A DNA stretch of 64,000 nucleotides from an uncultured Oscillospiraceae bacterium (GCA_934512135.1 CAKSWT010000008.1:1-64000), one strand, 5' to 3'; positions 1 to 8,564 are shown, numbered from the stretch's first letter. Notes: generated by a model not told the origin, from the letters alone. Made by a program: numbers and translations.

Positions 1-362
1 GTTTTCAGCGGAGAAAACGGCCAGAGCCAACGCGCATTTCGAGTCAGCCCCGTTATGACCACTTCGATACCTCTCCATGTATGTTAACTCGGAAAACCGA
101 GATTAACGCAAGTATTCAGTTGTATTAGAATTCCTATTAGAACTCACGGTGTGCCTGCGGCGGGCGAATGCCCGAAACCCGCACGGTTAAAGGCTTTTCG
201 GAAGATAGACTTCTGTTAGCCGAAGGAGATTTCGAGTGCTGCACCTTCGGTCACTCGGGCAACTCTACAGGTAAACCGCAGCAGGCAACTGCCGACCTAA
301 ATAAAATACATGATTTTCTACGATTTGTCAAGGAAAAGTCAAGGGACAGATAGAATGGGATG
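1..362. other. left-edge intergenic stretch, no supported gene
   Basis: No convincing coding sequence is visible. A short open frame at 168-353 (61 codons, plus strand) has no ribosome binding site and no family resemblance that I can defend. A small inverted repeat (GTTAACTCGG, AAAA, CCGAGATTAAC) lies near 86-110. The stretch could be a dispersed intergenic repeat or the remains of a gene cut by the window edge. Confidence 0.4.
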
Positions 363-1748
363 TCATTGCGAGTTGAGTTCCCGGTAGGTTCCTGCGATTA
401 GGACCACTGCAATGAGAAATGTTAGAATGTCGGATACCGGCATGGAGTAGAGCACGCCGTCCAGCCCGAAGAACCTGGGCAGCAGCAGTGCGAATCCAAC
501 GCCAAAGGCCACTTCACGAATCACGGAAAGGGCAGTGGAGGCCGCAGCTTTGCCCATGGCCTGTAGGAAAATAAAGCAGGCCTTGTTGATGCAAGCCAGA
601 ACGATCATGCAGAGATAGATACGAAAGGCCTTCACTGCAAAGTCCGTATAGTAAGCGCTCTCGTTGGCGGCACCGAATATCGAAATCAGCTGTCGTGGCA
701 TTCCTTCCACCAGCAGCAGGGCAGCGGCGCCAACACAGGCCTCTGCAATCAGTAGGTGAGTAAACAGGGAAGCAACGCGATTCCGGTTTCCGGCGCCCAT
801 ATTATAGCCCACCACGGGAATACATCCGGCGGACATGCCAACCACAATGGAGATGACAATTTGAAAGAACTTCATGACGATTCCCACCACGGCCATGGGA
901 ATCTGTGCATATTGCGCCTGACCAAAAACTGTGTCCAGTGCGCTGTATTGGCGGATCATGTTGTTAATGGCTGCCATGGCGGCTACCAGGGAGAGCTGAG
1001 AAAGGAAACTGGTCAGGCCAAGAGAAAGCGTGCGGCGGCAAATCGTCCGTTGCAGGCGAAAATCGCGCTTGTGAGGGCCAATGACCTTCATGTGAACCAA
1101 ATACCAAACGGCAAGAACCGCCGTGAGCGCCTGTCCCAGAACGGTGGCGATGGCCGCGCCCATCATGCCCCACCGGCATACAAAAATGAGGACAGGGTCC
1201 AGAATTATGTTAACAACAGCCCCGGCCAACGTAGAGCACATGGCGAACTTTGGACTGCCGTCGGCTCGAATAATGGGATTCATGGCCTGACCGAACATAT
1301 ACAGCGGAATGCCCAAGGTGATATAGAAGAAATACTCCTGGGCATACTGATAGGTCTCTGAGTTTACTGTTCCGCCGAACATAGAGATGATCGGGGCGGA
1401 GAAGAGGAGATACAATGCCATCAGTATGAAACTCACGGCAAGGACCATGACAATGGAGTTTCCCACACTTGCTTTTGCGGTATCCTCCTCGCCACGGCCT
1501 AGACTGATGCTGACAAAAGCGCAGCAGCCATCTCCAATCATAACCGCTAGAGCCAGCGCCACTACCGTGAGCGGAAAAACCACGGTGTTGGCGGCATTGC
1601 CAAAGGAGCCGAGATAGCTGGCGTTGGCGATAAAAATCTGATCTACAATGTTGTACAGCGCACCGACCAGCAGAGAAATAATACAGGGAACCGCATATTG
1701 CAGCATCAGCCGGCCAATCCGTTCCATTCCCAGCGTTTGATGTTCCAT
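363..1748 (-). CDS. MATE family efflux transporter
   Basis: A 461-aa polytopic membrane protein of the MATE (multi-antimicrobial extrusion) family, which exports cationic drugs or metabolites in exchange for Na+ or H+. It has the family length and about twelve hydrophobic segments in two repeated halves. The first half carries the typical stretch with YNIVDQIFIA near residue 30, and a conserved GxxxNPIIRADGS-like segment lies near residue 155. It most resembles the MepA/DinF branch of Firmicutes. The ATG follows a perfect AGGAGG (1759-1764). It is a single gene with its own promoter and a striking leader hairpin. The substrate cannot be told from sequence. Confidence 0.9.
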   Translation of the reverse strand: MEHQTLGMERIGRLMLQYAVPCIISLLVGALYNIVDQIFIANASYLGSFGNAANTVVFPLTVVALALAVMIGDGCCAFVSISLGRGEEDTAKASVGNSIVMVLAVSFILMALYLLFSAPIISMFGGTVNSETYQYAQEYFFYITLGIPLYMFGQAMNPIIRADGSPKFAMCSTLAGAVVNIILDPVLIFVCRWGMMGAAIATVLGQALTAVLAVWYLVHMKVIGPHKRDFRLQRTICRRTLSLGLTSFLSQLSLVAAMAAINNMIRQYSALDTVFGQAQYAQIPMAVVGIVMKFFQIVISIVVGMSAGCIPVVGYNMGAGNRNRVASLFTHLLIAEACVGAAALLLVEGMPRQLISIFGAANESAYYTDFAVKAFRIYLCMIVLACINKACFIFLQAMGKAAASTALSVIREVAFGVGFALLLPRFFGLDGVLYSMPVSDILTFLIAVVLIAGTYRELNSQ

Positions 1749-1777
1749 TGGATAAAATCCTCCTGTTCATAGAAAAA

Positions 1778-1820
1778 ACGTGTAGCATCTGCCAACCGGA
1801 ATTACGCAGATGCTACACGT
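1778..1820 (-). terminator. perfect 15-bp hairpin plus T-run in the MATE leader
   Basis: A perfect 15-bp inverted repeat (ACGTGTAGCATCTGC, 13-nt loop, GCAGATGCTACACGT). On the minus strand it is followed at once by six T, then AGGAGG and the MATE start codon. It therefore has the form of an intrinsic terminator inside the leader of the exporter gene, starting about 5 nt after the predicted transcription start. It could be an attenuator, a repressor operator, or a 5' stabilising hairpin. Confidence 0.7.
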
Positions 1821-1831
1821 TGATGCCGCTA

Positions 1832-1860
1832 ATCATACAAGATTTTATCGAGATTTGCAA
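1832..1860 (-). promoter_or_regulatory. sigma-A type promoter of the MATE gene
   Basis: On the minus strand, TTGCAA (1855-1860) is separated by exactly 17 bp from TATGAT (1832-1837). Transcription would start near 1825, just before the leader hairpin. Confidence 0.7.
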
Positions 1861-1906
1861 AGGACATTTTCACCAAAAATTTCTTCATGCGTTAGACAAA
1901 CTGTAT

Positions 1907-1930
1907 GGCGCAGCCAAGGGTGGCTGCACC
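1907..1930 (-). terminator. hairpin at the end of the liv operon
   Basis: A 10-bp stem with one G-U pair on the minus strand (GGTGCAGCCA / TGGCTGCGCC, 4-nt loop) lies just past the livF stop codon. The T-run after it is weak, so termination may be partial. Confidence 0.5.
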
Positions 1931-1937
1931 ATGGGGA

Positions 1938-2645
1938 TTACTGTTTGGATTTGCCCAGGTACAACTCCTTGACCTGTTCGTTGGCCAGTAGCTCCGCTCC
2001 GGTGCCCTGAAGGGAGATGCGGCCGGTTTCCATGACGTAGCCGTAGCTGGCCACCTTCAGGGCCATATTGGCGTTTTGCTCGTTCAGAAGCACTGTAGTG
2101 CCCTGTTTGTTGATCTCTTGAATAATGGAGAAGATGCTCTGGACAATGATGGGGGCCAGGCCAAGAGAGGGCTCATCCATCATAATAATTTTTGGCTTGG
2201 ACATCAGCGCCCGGCCAACGGCCAGCATCTGCTGTTCGCCACCGGAAAGGGTGCCGGCGGCCTGCCAGGAACGCTCCTTCAGCCGGGGAAACAGGGCATA
2301 CACCCGTTCAATATCATCCTTGAGACTGTCCTTGCGCATATAACCGCCGATTTTCAGGTTCTCCAAAACGGTCATATCCGGGAACACATGACGGCCCTCG
2401 GGAACCAGCGTGATGCCCTTGGACACGATGTCGGTGGTGCTTTGGCCCAGCAGTTCCTCTCCATCTAAGGTGATGGAGCCGCTTTTGGCCTGGACCAGAC
2501 CCACAATGGAGCGAAGGGTGGTGGACTTGCCTGCGCCGTTGGCACCGACCAGCGTAATGATACTTCCGTCCGGAACGTCCAGGGAAATGCCCTTGACGGC
2601 CTCAATGCCGCCATAGTTTACATAGAGATTGTCAATTTTAAGCAT
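1938..2645 (-). CDS. livF: branched-chain amino acid ABC transporter, ATPase LivF
   Basis: A 235-aa cytoplasmic ATPase, the second ATP-binding subunit of the LivFGMHJ importer for leucine, isoleucine and valine. Walker A is GANGAGKST near residue 35, the ABC signature is LSGGEQQM near 134, and Walker B is IIMMDEPSLGL near 155, ending in a family-typical tail. It is the last gene of the operon and overlaps livG by 8 bp, so the pair is translationally coupled. Length matches the LivF family (233-240 aa). A related urea or amide specificity cannot be excluded, but the gene set fits the HAAT amino-acid family. Confidence 0.95.
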   Translation of the reverse strand: MLKIDNLYVNYGGIEAVKGISLDVPDGSIITLVGANGAGKSTTLRSIVGLVQAKSGSITLDGEELLGQSTTDIVSKGITLVPEGRHVFPDMTVLENLKIGGYMRKDSLKDDIERVYALFPRLKERSWQAAGTLSGGEQQMLAVGRALMSKPKIIMMDEPSLGLAPIIVQSIFSIIQEINKQGTTVLLNEQNANMALKVASYGYVMETGRISLQGTGAELLANEQVKELYLGKSKQ

Positions 2646-3480
2646 CGCTGCTCACCCCCAAGTATGCGTCAATGACCCGCTGGTTGCGCTGTACCTCGGC
2701 AGGTGTGCCGGAGGCAATGAGCTTGCCGAAATCCAAGACATAAATGCGGTCGGAGATCTGCATGACCAGGTCCATGTGGTGCTCGATCATAAAAATGGTG
2801 AGATCATATTTGTCCCGAATTTCCAGAATAAAATCGGTGAGCTCCTGGGTCTCCTGGGGGTTCATGCCTGCGGCGGGCTCATCCAGCAGCAGCAGCTTCG
2901 GATTGGTAGCCAGGGCCCGGGCAATTTCCAGGCGGCGCTGGAGTCCATAGGGGAGGGAACCGGCGATCTCATCCTTCAGGTGCAGAAGATTTTGCTCCTC
3001 CAGCAGGGCGGCGGTTTCCTCCCGCATCCGCTTTTCTTCGCTGTAGCTCAGGCGGAAGGTGGAGGTGAACCAGTTGTGCTTGGCACGCATGTGCTTGGCA
3101 ATCAGCACATTGTCAAAGACCGTGAGCTGGGAAAACAGACGGATATTCTGGAAGGTACGGGCGACGCCCAGTTTTGTAATTTTATCCGGGGTGGGACTGA
3201 GAATGTGGGTATATTCTCCCAGGTGCTCGCCGGAATACAGCCTCTTCATTTTGCCCTGGGGGTGGTTTTCCACCATGGGCTTACCCTGGAAGGACACCAG
3301 GCCGTTGGTGGGCTCGTAGACGCCGGTAATGCAGTTGAAGGCAGTGGTTTTGCCAGCGCCGTTGGGGCCAATGAGCGCCACGATCTCGCCCTGATTTACA
3401 TCCAGACTCAGACCGTTCACCGCCACCACGCCACCGAACTGCATGGTGACGTTTTCCACATGCAGAACGTTCTCACTCAT
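2638..3480 (-). CDS. livG: branched-chain amino acid ABC transporter, ATPase LivG
   Basis: A 280-aa ATPase pairing with LivF. Walker A GPNGAGKTT lies near residue 39, the signature is LPYGLQRRLEIARAL (a variant of the usual LSYGQQ), and Walker B is LLLLDEPAAGMN, followed by the switch histidine in IEHHMD. Compared with enterobacterial LivG there is a longer segment of about 25 residues between Walker A and the Q-loop (near residues 75-100), as is common in Clostridia. It overlaps livM by 4 bp and livF by 8 bp. Confidence 0.95.
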   Translation of the reverse strand: MSENVLHVENVTMQFGGVVAVNGLSLDVNQGEIVALIGPNGAGKTTAFNCITGVYEPTNGLVSFQGKPMVENHPQGKMKRLYSGEHLGEYTHILSPTPDKITKLGVARTFQNIRLFSQLTVFDNVLIAKHMRAKHNWFTSTFRLSYSEEKRMREETAALLEEQNLLHLKDEIAGSLPYGLQRRLEIARALATNPKLLLLDEPAAGMNPQETQELTDFILEIRDKYDLTIFMIEHHMDLVMQISDRIYVLDFGKLIASGTPAEVQRNQRVIDAYLGVSSDA

Positions 3481-4721
3481 TTCGCCACCTCCTTGCTTGC
3501 GGTTTTTTGACGCTTCCGAAACAGCTCAGGAAGCTCCTTGGTGCCCATGATGCCCCGGCGGAAGAACAGCACCACAATCATAATAATCACAGAGAATACC
3601 ACCATGCGGAAGCCGTTCCGCAGCAGAGGCACCTTCGTCTGACCGGTGGCTGCAAAATAGATGAGCCAAATCAGGACCAGACCGCTGACTCCCGCCCCGA
3701 TGCCATAGGGCAGACGCGCTTTGGCCTTGGGCTTCACCAGCCGGAACACCATCATGGCCAGCAGAATTGCAAAGATCACCGCCATAACGACCACAAACTG
3801 AGTGCGGCCTGCGGTGGAGAGGATGGTCTCCTGATCCAGGAAACGCAGCCACCACTCGCTGCAGGCGATGTACAGGAAGGACGCCAGGATACTGCCGGAA
3901 ATGGAGCCGATGCCGCCGATGACCACAATCAAAAGAATCTCATAGGTCATGGCCGACTTAAAGATGGCAGCCTGAACAGAGGTCTGGTACATGGCCAGCA
4001 GGGCGCCGCCGATTCCGGCAAAAAACGAGGAGATGCAGAAGGAGAGCATCTTGTGCCGGGTCAGGTTGATGCCCATGGCCTCGGCGGCGATTTCATCCTC
4101 CCGAATGGCCTTAAAGGCCCGGCCATAGGAGGAGTTAATCAGCAGCAGAATCACAGCCACACAAATACCAACCACCAGGAAGTAGGAGATGGTGGACTGA
4201 AATACCGGGAATTTCCGAAGGAGGTTGGAGCCGTTGGTAACAGGGCCCAGGACGTTCCACTGGAAAACTGCCCGGATAATCTCCGCAAAGCCCAATGTGG
4301 CAATGGCCAGATAATCGCTCTTTAGGCGGAGCACCGGGAGACCGATGAGAAAGGCAAAGGCGGCAGCCACAAGGCCAGCCAGAACCAGCGCCAGGGGAAC
4401 GGGAAGCGTGAACTGAATTACGCCGCCGTCAAAGTACTGATACACAGAAGCCCGGTCGGCCACGGGAATGGTGAAGATGCCGTAGGTATATGCGCCCAGG
4501 AGCATAAAGCCTGCCTGGCCCAGAGAGAACAAGCCGGTGAATCCGTTAAGCAGGTTCATAGAAACTGCAATCAGCGCATAAATGGAGCCTTTTTTCAGAA
4601 CCATAAATAGCATATTCCAGGAGGGAGGCGCCAGCTTCTCGGCAATCCCCACAAAGAGGAACACGGCAAGGACGATACAGGCGGTAATCAGTGTGCCGCG
4701 TTTGTTTTCAAATTTTTTCAT
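3477..4721 (-). CDS. livM: branched-chain amino acid ABC transporter, permease LivM
   Basis: An inner-membrane permease of about 414 aa that forms the transport channel with LivH. The central part has the LivM/LivH permease signature, with the EAA-like loop around GINLTRHKMLSFCISSFFAG and the GGIGSISG segment. The C-terminal end carries two extra hydrophobic segments and a basic tail beyond the shortest family members. I place the start at the ATG at 4721 (MKKFENKR), which has GAGGTG 4 nt upstream. A start 4 codons earlier would overlap livH but has no better binding site. Confidence 0.92.
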   Translation of the reverse strand: MKKFENKRGTLITACIVLAVFLFVGIAEKLAPPSWNMLFMVLKKGSIYALIAVSMNLLNGFTGLFSLGQAGFMLLGAYTYGIFTIPVADRASVYQYFDGGVIQFTLPVPLALVLAGLVAAAFAFLIGLPVLRLKSDYLAIATLGFAEIIRAVFQWNVLGPVTNGSNLLRKFPVFQSTISYFLVVGICVAVILLLINSSYGRAFKAIREDEIAAEAMGINLTRHKMLSFCISSFFAGIGGALLAMYQTSVQAAIFKSAMTYEILLIVVIGGIGSISGSILASFLYIACSEWWLRFLDQETILSTAGRTQFVVVMAVIFAILLAMMVFRLVKPKAKARLPYGIGAGVSGLVLIWLIYFAATGQTKVPLLRNGFRMVVFSVIIMIVVLFFRRGIMGTKELPELFRKRQKTASKEVAK

Positions 4722-4729
4722 GGCGCACC

Positions 4730-5644
4730 TCAAACTTTCTCTGTGGCTTTTTCACCGAACAGGCCGGTGGGCTTAACCACGAGGATGATAATCAGCAGCG
4801 CAAAGGTCACGGCGTCGGAGAAGGTCGCCAGCCCCAGGTTCAGGTTGATCCCTGCCATGGCCAGCATCGCCTCCAGACCCTTGACGATGTTTTCACAGAT
4901 GCCGATGATGAATGCGCCAATCACAGCGCCGGGAATAGAGCCGATGCCCCCAAACACCGCAGCTACAAAGGCCTTCAGACCGGGCATGGCGCCGGAGGTA
5001 TAGGTGACGGCGGTGTAGTTGGTGAAGTAGAGCACAGAGCCGATGGCGGCCAGGAAGGAGCCGATGACGAAGGTGGCGCTGATGACGGCGTTGATTTTGA
5101 TGCCCATCAGCTGAGCCGTGTCATAATCCTTTGCCACAGCCCGCATGGCCATGCCAATCTTTGTGTGGTTGATGAGCATAACCAGGCCAAAGACCAGGGC
5201 AATCACCAGGAAGGGGGTCACCAGGGTGACAACCTTTGTGGTGGCGGGGCCGATGCTCACGGAGTTGGAGATGCCGGGAATGGTGGGATACTGCTGAGCC
5301 AGTCCGCCGGTGATATAGGCGGCCAGGTTTTGCAGCAGATAGCTCACGCCGATGGCGGAGATCATAATAGACATCCGGGGGGCGGAGCGCAGGGGCTTGT
5401 AGGCCACCCGCTCAATGGCAAAGCCGATGATGACCGTTAAAATCAGCATCAGCGGCATGGAAATATACAGGGGAAGGGTGGTACTGAGATAGACCATCAT
5501 GACACCGGCCACCATAAACACGTCGCCGTGGGCGAAGTTGATGAGCCGAAGAATGCCGTAGACCATGGTATAGCCAATCGCAATCAGCGCGTACTGGCCG
5601 CCTACGGAGATTCCCGACAGCAGGTAGGGAAGAACGACACTCAT
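4730..5644 (-). CDS. livH: branched-chain amino acid ABC transporter, permease LivH
   Basis: A 304-aa permease with about eight membrane segments. The N-terminus (LLSGISVGGQYALIAIGYTMVYGILRLINFAHGD, interrupted here only for description) is the hallmark of LivH, and GGIGSIPGAVIGAF is the conserved loop near residue 225. The start codon follows AGGAGG at a good distance. The gene sits downstream of livJ after a gap of 144 bp that holds two hairpins, which probably sets the lower expression of the permeases compared with the binding protein. Confidence 0.93.
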   Translation of the reverse strand: MSVVLPYLLSGISVGGQYALIAIGYTMVYGILRLINFAHGDVFMVAGVMMVYLSTTLPLYISMPLMLILTVIIGFAIERVAYKPLRSAPRMSIMISAIGVSYLLQNLAAYITGGLAQQYPTIPGISNSVSIGPATTKVVTLVTPFLVIALVFGLVMLINHTKIGMAMRAVAKDYDTAQLMGIKINAVISATFVIGSFLAAIGSVLYFTNYTAVTYTSGAMPGLKAFVAAVFGGIGSIPGAVIGAFIIGICENIVKGLEAMLAMAGINLNLGLATFSDAVTFALLIIILVVKPTGLFGEKATEKV

Positions 5645-5672
5645 GGATAAACCTCCTAAATGATAGATTTGA

Positions 5673-5719
5673 GCTGTCTCGAAAGAGACCAGTATGGGCT
5701 AGGTTCCTTTCGAGGCAGC
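5673..5719. repeat. 13-bp imperfect inverted repeat in the livJ-livH gap
   Basis: GCTGTCTCGAAAG pairs with CTTTCGAGGCAGC across a 21-nt loop with one mismatch or wobble. It lies between livJ and livH and may be an mRNA processing or stability element. Confidence 0.5.
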
Positions 5720-5742
5720 CCAAAGTGAGAGCATCGGGAAAG

Positions 5743-5766
5743 CCGGAGACCCTGTAGGGTCTCCGG
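5743..5766 (-). terminator. hairpin after livJ
   Basis: A perfect 11-bp stem (CCGGAGACCCT / AGGGTCTCCGG) with a 2-nt loop, 22 bp past the livJ stop. On the minus strand it is followed by CTTTCCC, a poor T-run, so it is probably a leaky terminator or an mRNA 3' stabiliser that keeps livJ above livHMGF. Confidence 0.6.
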
Positions 5767-5788
5767 TTGGTATTGTGATTATGGGTGC

Positions 5789-7021
5789 TTATTCGACGCC
5801 CTGCTCACGAACCAGATCCCATGCAGCAGTTTCGGTGTTGCACTTTTTGATGAAAGCGGTGGTACGGTTGGCATCGCCGGTCTCGTTAAAGGAGATCTCG
5901 CCGGTTACGCCGGTGTACTTCACAGAGGGGAGGGCAGCCTTCACGGCGGCGGGGTCGGTAGAGCCGGCAGACTTCAGGGCCTCCAGAGCCACGAAGTAAG
6001 CGTCATAGCCCATGGCGGACACGGCAGCCAGCTGATCGTTGCCGCCGTTGTTGGCGAGGGCTGTGGCATCGGAGTTGATGTACTCCTTGATGCCCTTATC
6101 GAAGTCGGGGTTGCCGCCCTCCTGATAGAAGGTGGTCACATAGATTTCAACATTGGTGCCCTTCGCGGCGTTGGCAACCACGTTGGAGTCCCAGGTGTCG
6201 CTGGCCAGCAGGGGAATGCCCAGGCCCTGGACGTTTGCCTGCTCCACAATGTTTGCGGCGGCCTCAATGGAAACCGGGGCAAAGAACACGTCGCAGCCCT
6301 GGCTCTTGGCGTTAGTGACGTAGGAGGTGAAGTCGGAGTTGCCCTCGGGGAAGGTCTCATAGACCACTTCGCCGCCCAGCTTCTCAAAGGCCTCAATGAA
6401 GTAGTTGCAGACGCCCACGGAGTAGTCGTCGCCGAGCTTAGCCAGGCAGTAGGCCTTCTTGGCCTTCAGATCGCCGTTGGCGAAGTTGGCCAGGACGGTG
6501 CCCTGGAAGGGATCCAGGAAGCAAATACGGAAATAGTGGTCGTTGCCTTCGGTAACCTGGGGGTTGGTGCAGGTGACGCCGATGGCGGCAACGCCACCGT
6601 TTTTGAACACGTCAGAAGCGGCAATGGCAACAGCGGAACCATAGGAGCCCAGAACCACGGATACACCGTCGGACACCAGCTGCTGGGCAGCGGAGGGACC
6701 CTTATCGGTGGAGGACTGGTTGTCCACGATCTCCAGCTGGACGGTGTAGGTCTCGCCGCCGATCTCTACGGTGGGCTGAACCTTGTTGGCATACTGAATG
6801 CCCAGAGTCTCCTGCTTGCCGCCGGCGCCGTTGTCGCCGGAAGCGGGCTCATAGACACCAATTTTTACGACCTTGCCATCGGTGGCGGCCTGAGTTGCGG
6901 CAGCGGCATCTGTGCCAGAGGCAGCCGCGGAACCGGCGGCTTCTGTGCCGCAGCCCGCAAAGGCGGTGACCATCATGGCCGAGGCCAGGAGCATTGCCAG
7001 AACTTTTTTGGAAGTTTTCAT
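5789..7021 (-). CDS. livJ: branched-chain amino acid ABC transporter, binding lipoprotein LivJ-like
   Basis: A 410-aa extracytoplasmic substrate-binding protein of the type I periplasmic-binding fold (Peripla_BP_6 / LivJ). It has a lipoprotein signal peptide: basic start MKTSKK, a hydrophobic core and lipobox AFAGC with the lipidated Cys at residue 24. A low-complexity Ala/Thr/Gly linker follows, and the binding domain begins at VVKIGVYEP near residue 50. It is the first gene of the liv operon and would deliver the amino acid to LivHM at the membrane. The exact ligand (Leu/Ile/Val or another amino acid) is not readable from sequence. Confidence 0.93.
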   Translation of the reverse strand: MKTSKKVLAMLLASAMMVTAFAGCGTEAAGSAAASGTDAAAATQAATDGKVVKIGVYEPASGDNGAGGKQETLGIQYANKVQPTVEIGGETYTVQLEIVDNQSSTDKGPSAAQQLVSDGVSVVLGSYGSAVAIAASDVFKNGGVAAIGVTCTNPQVTEGNDHYFRICFLDPFQGTVLANFANGDLKAKKAYCLAKLGDDYSVGVCNYFIEAFEKLGGEVVYETFPEGNSDFTSYVTNAKSQGCDVFFAPVSIEAAANIVEQANVQGLGIPLLASDTWDSNVVANAAKGTNVEIYVTTFYQEGGNPDFDKGIKEYINSDATALANNGGNDQLAAVSAMGYDAYFVALEALKSAGSTDPAAVKAALPSVKYTGVTGEISFNETGDANRTTAFIKKCNTETAAWDLVREQGVE

Positions 7022-7352
7022 GGAATACTTTACTCCTTCACATGTTATTTCCGCTGGATGAAATCCTGCAGATTTTTGATGTGAACATTATACCGCAGTC
7101 AACTTGCAAAAATCAACTGTTTTTTTTGGGTCAATCCGGCAAAACCCGAAAGAAAGTGAATTTGCATGACTTTATTCTTGCGTGTTTTCTGGCGGGAAAC
7201 AATCACATGGACAAATGTACGCCGCAGAAATACATGCATGAAATATGAAAAAAGCACCCCTAAAAATTCATGAAAATTCACCATGGCCGCCCAGAGAAAG
7301 AAACCATCGAGAATGGGGGGCATTTGCAGGATGCCATGCAGAAGGGACGTTT
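7022..7352. other. AT-richer regulatory gap upstream of the liv operon
   Basis: A 331-bp gap between livJ and the next gene, both on the minus strand. It holds the liv promoter (7087-7116). Near 7265-7279 the palindrome-like AATTCATGAAAATT is about 12/15 similar to the Gram-positive CodY box, but it lies 150 bp upstream of the -35. No supported coding sequence is seen. Confidence 0.5.
7087..7116 (-). promoter_or_regulatory. livJ: sigma-A type promoter of the liv operon
   Basis: On the minus strand, TTGATT (7111-7116) is separated by 18 bp from a consensus TATAAT (7087-7092), about 65 bp before the livJ start codon. Confidence 0.75.
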
Positions 7353-8552
7353 CTACGGGGAGGGAAGGTCCACAAGCATTTGAACACGGTTATAAAAGCT
7401 GGACCGGGACCCGCTGGCATCCACATCAACGGTGACGATTTTTCCCTGGGGGAGCCTTCGACCCAGGCCGGGGTAGTATCCCTTTCCACAGACGTGGCCG
7501 GGCAGACAGCCGAAGGGGTGGATGGCCAAAACCTTTGGACAGCCGTGATGGACCATAGATACAGCCTCCGCCCCCAACAGCCATCCGTCTCCTACGGTAA
7601 TCCCCATGGGAACGTAGGGGGCGGCCTCCTGCTTCATCACGCTGAAATCTGGCGCGGCATGGAAGCGGAATTGGCGCAGCGCATCCAGCATGTCCCGTTG
7701 GAGCGCCAGAAGCAGGCGGCTCAGACCGGAATAGAGGACCCGGGAGGGGCCGGCTTCCGGCCGGTGGGAATCCAGGTAGTATTGCACATACCAGCTCAGC
7801 CCGTCTACATAGGCCTCGCAGTGGCAGGATTCCAGATAGGAAAGCACGCTCCAGTTGCCCAGGTGGCAGTACTTGGTGTAGACATCGCCGATGATGCCGA
7901 TTCGCTGTTTGGGGACACCGGAGCGGGGGAGTGCGGTAAAGGATTGGGCTATGCGCAGGAAGTTCTGACGCATGTGACGAAGGGTCAGGTGGGAGCCGGA
8001 TTGAAGATCCTGCCCCAAGGTCTGAAACCACTGCTGGCGGAGGGCTTCTGCGGCTCCGGGGACGGCTTCATAGGGGCGGGTTTGATTGCACAATAGCATC
8101 AGAATATCCCCATAATACATGGCAAACAGCGCTCGCCAGACCATGGACAGGTGAATGGGAACGCAGTGCCCCCGGTCCAATCCCTTGACATTCATGGACA
8201 GCACCGGAACCTGAGAAAATCCTGCGGCATGCACGGCTTTCCGCAGGGCGCTGATGTAGTTGGAGCCTCGGCAGGCGTCTCCCAGCGTAGGCATCAGCAG
8301 ACAGGTGCGGGATAGTGGATAATCTCCGGAGCCAAGTGCCCCAAGAAGCTGGCCCACATTCAAGATACAGGGATAGCACATATCGTTGTTGACGTATTTC
8401 AGGCCAAGGTCGGTGATTTGGGCCTCGTTGGACAGAATCACAGGGTGAAAGGCGCTGGAATACAGGGCATATTGAAGCAGGGGGAAATGGTCGTCCAGCA
8501 TGGCGGGCACCAGTAACAGACGGGCCCCCGGGGAATAGTCAATGGGACGCAT
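7353..8552 (-). CDS. 2-hydroxyacyl-CoA dehydratase / activase-related protein (DUF2229-like)
   Basis: A 399-aa cytoplasmic protein resembling the C-terminal DUF2229 part of the large 'acyl-CoA dehydratase activase' proteins and the HgdB-type dehydratase subunit fold. Spaced cysteines that could bind an iron-sulfur cluster are visible: NNDMCYPC near residue 57, GDACRGSN near 92, LCNQTR near 154, KYCHLGN near 233, and HPFGCLPGHVCGKG near 350. The N-terminal ASKHA ATPase domain of the full-length proteins is missing. An AGGTGG site lies 5 nt before the ATG, directly abutting the terminator of the gene upstream. Its partner enzyme is not in the window and the substrate is unknown. Confidence 0.7.
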   Translation of the reverse strand: MRPIDYSPGARLLLVPAMLDDHFPLLQYALYSSAFHPVILSNEAQITDLGLKYVNNDMCYPCILNVGQLLGALGSGDYPLSRTCLLMPTLGDACRGSNYISALRKAVHAAGFSQVPVLSMNVKGLDRGHCVPIHLSMVWRALFAMYYGDILMLLCNQTRPYEAVPGAAEALRQQWFQTLGQDLQSGSHLTLRHMRQNFLRIAQSFTALPRSGVPKQRIGIIGDVYTKYCHLGNWSVLSYLESCHCEAYVDGLSWYVQYYLDSHRPEAGPSRVLYSGLSRLLLALQRDMLDALRQFRFHAAPDFSVMKQEAAPYVPMGITVGDGWLLGAEAVSMVHHGCPKVLAIHPFGCLPGHVCGKGYYPGLGRRLPQGKIVTVDVDASGSRSSFYNRVQMLVDLPSP

Positions 8553-8564
8553 GGATCCACCTCC

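Noticed and set aside
7099..7323. A 74-codon minus-strand frame upstream of livJ
   Set aside because: It contains the liv promoter and has no binding site of its own.
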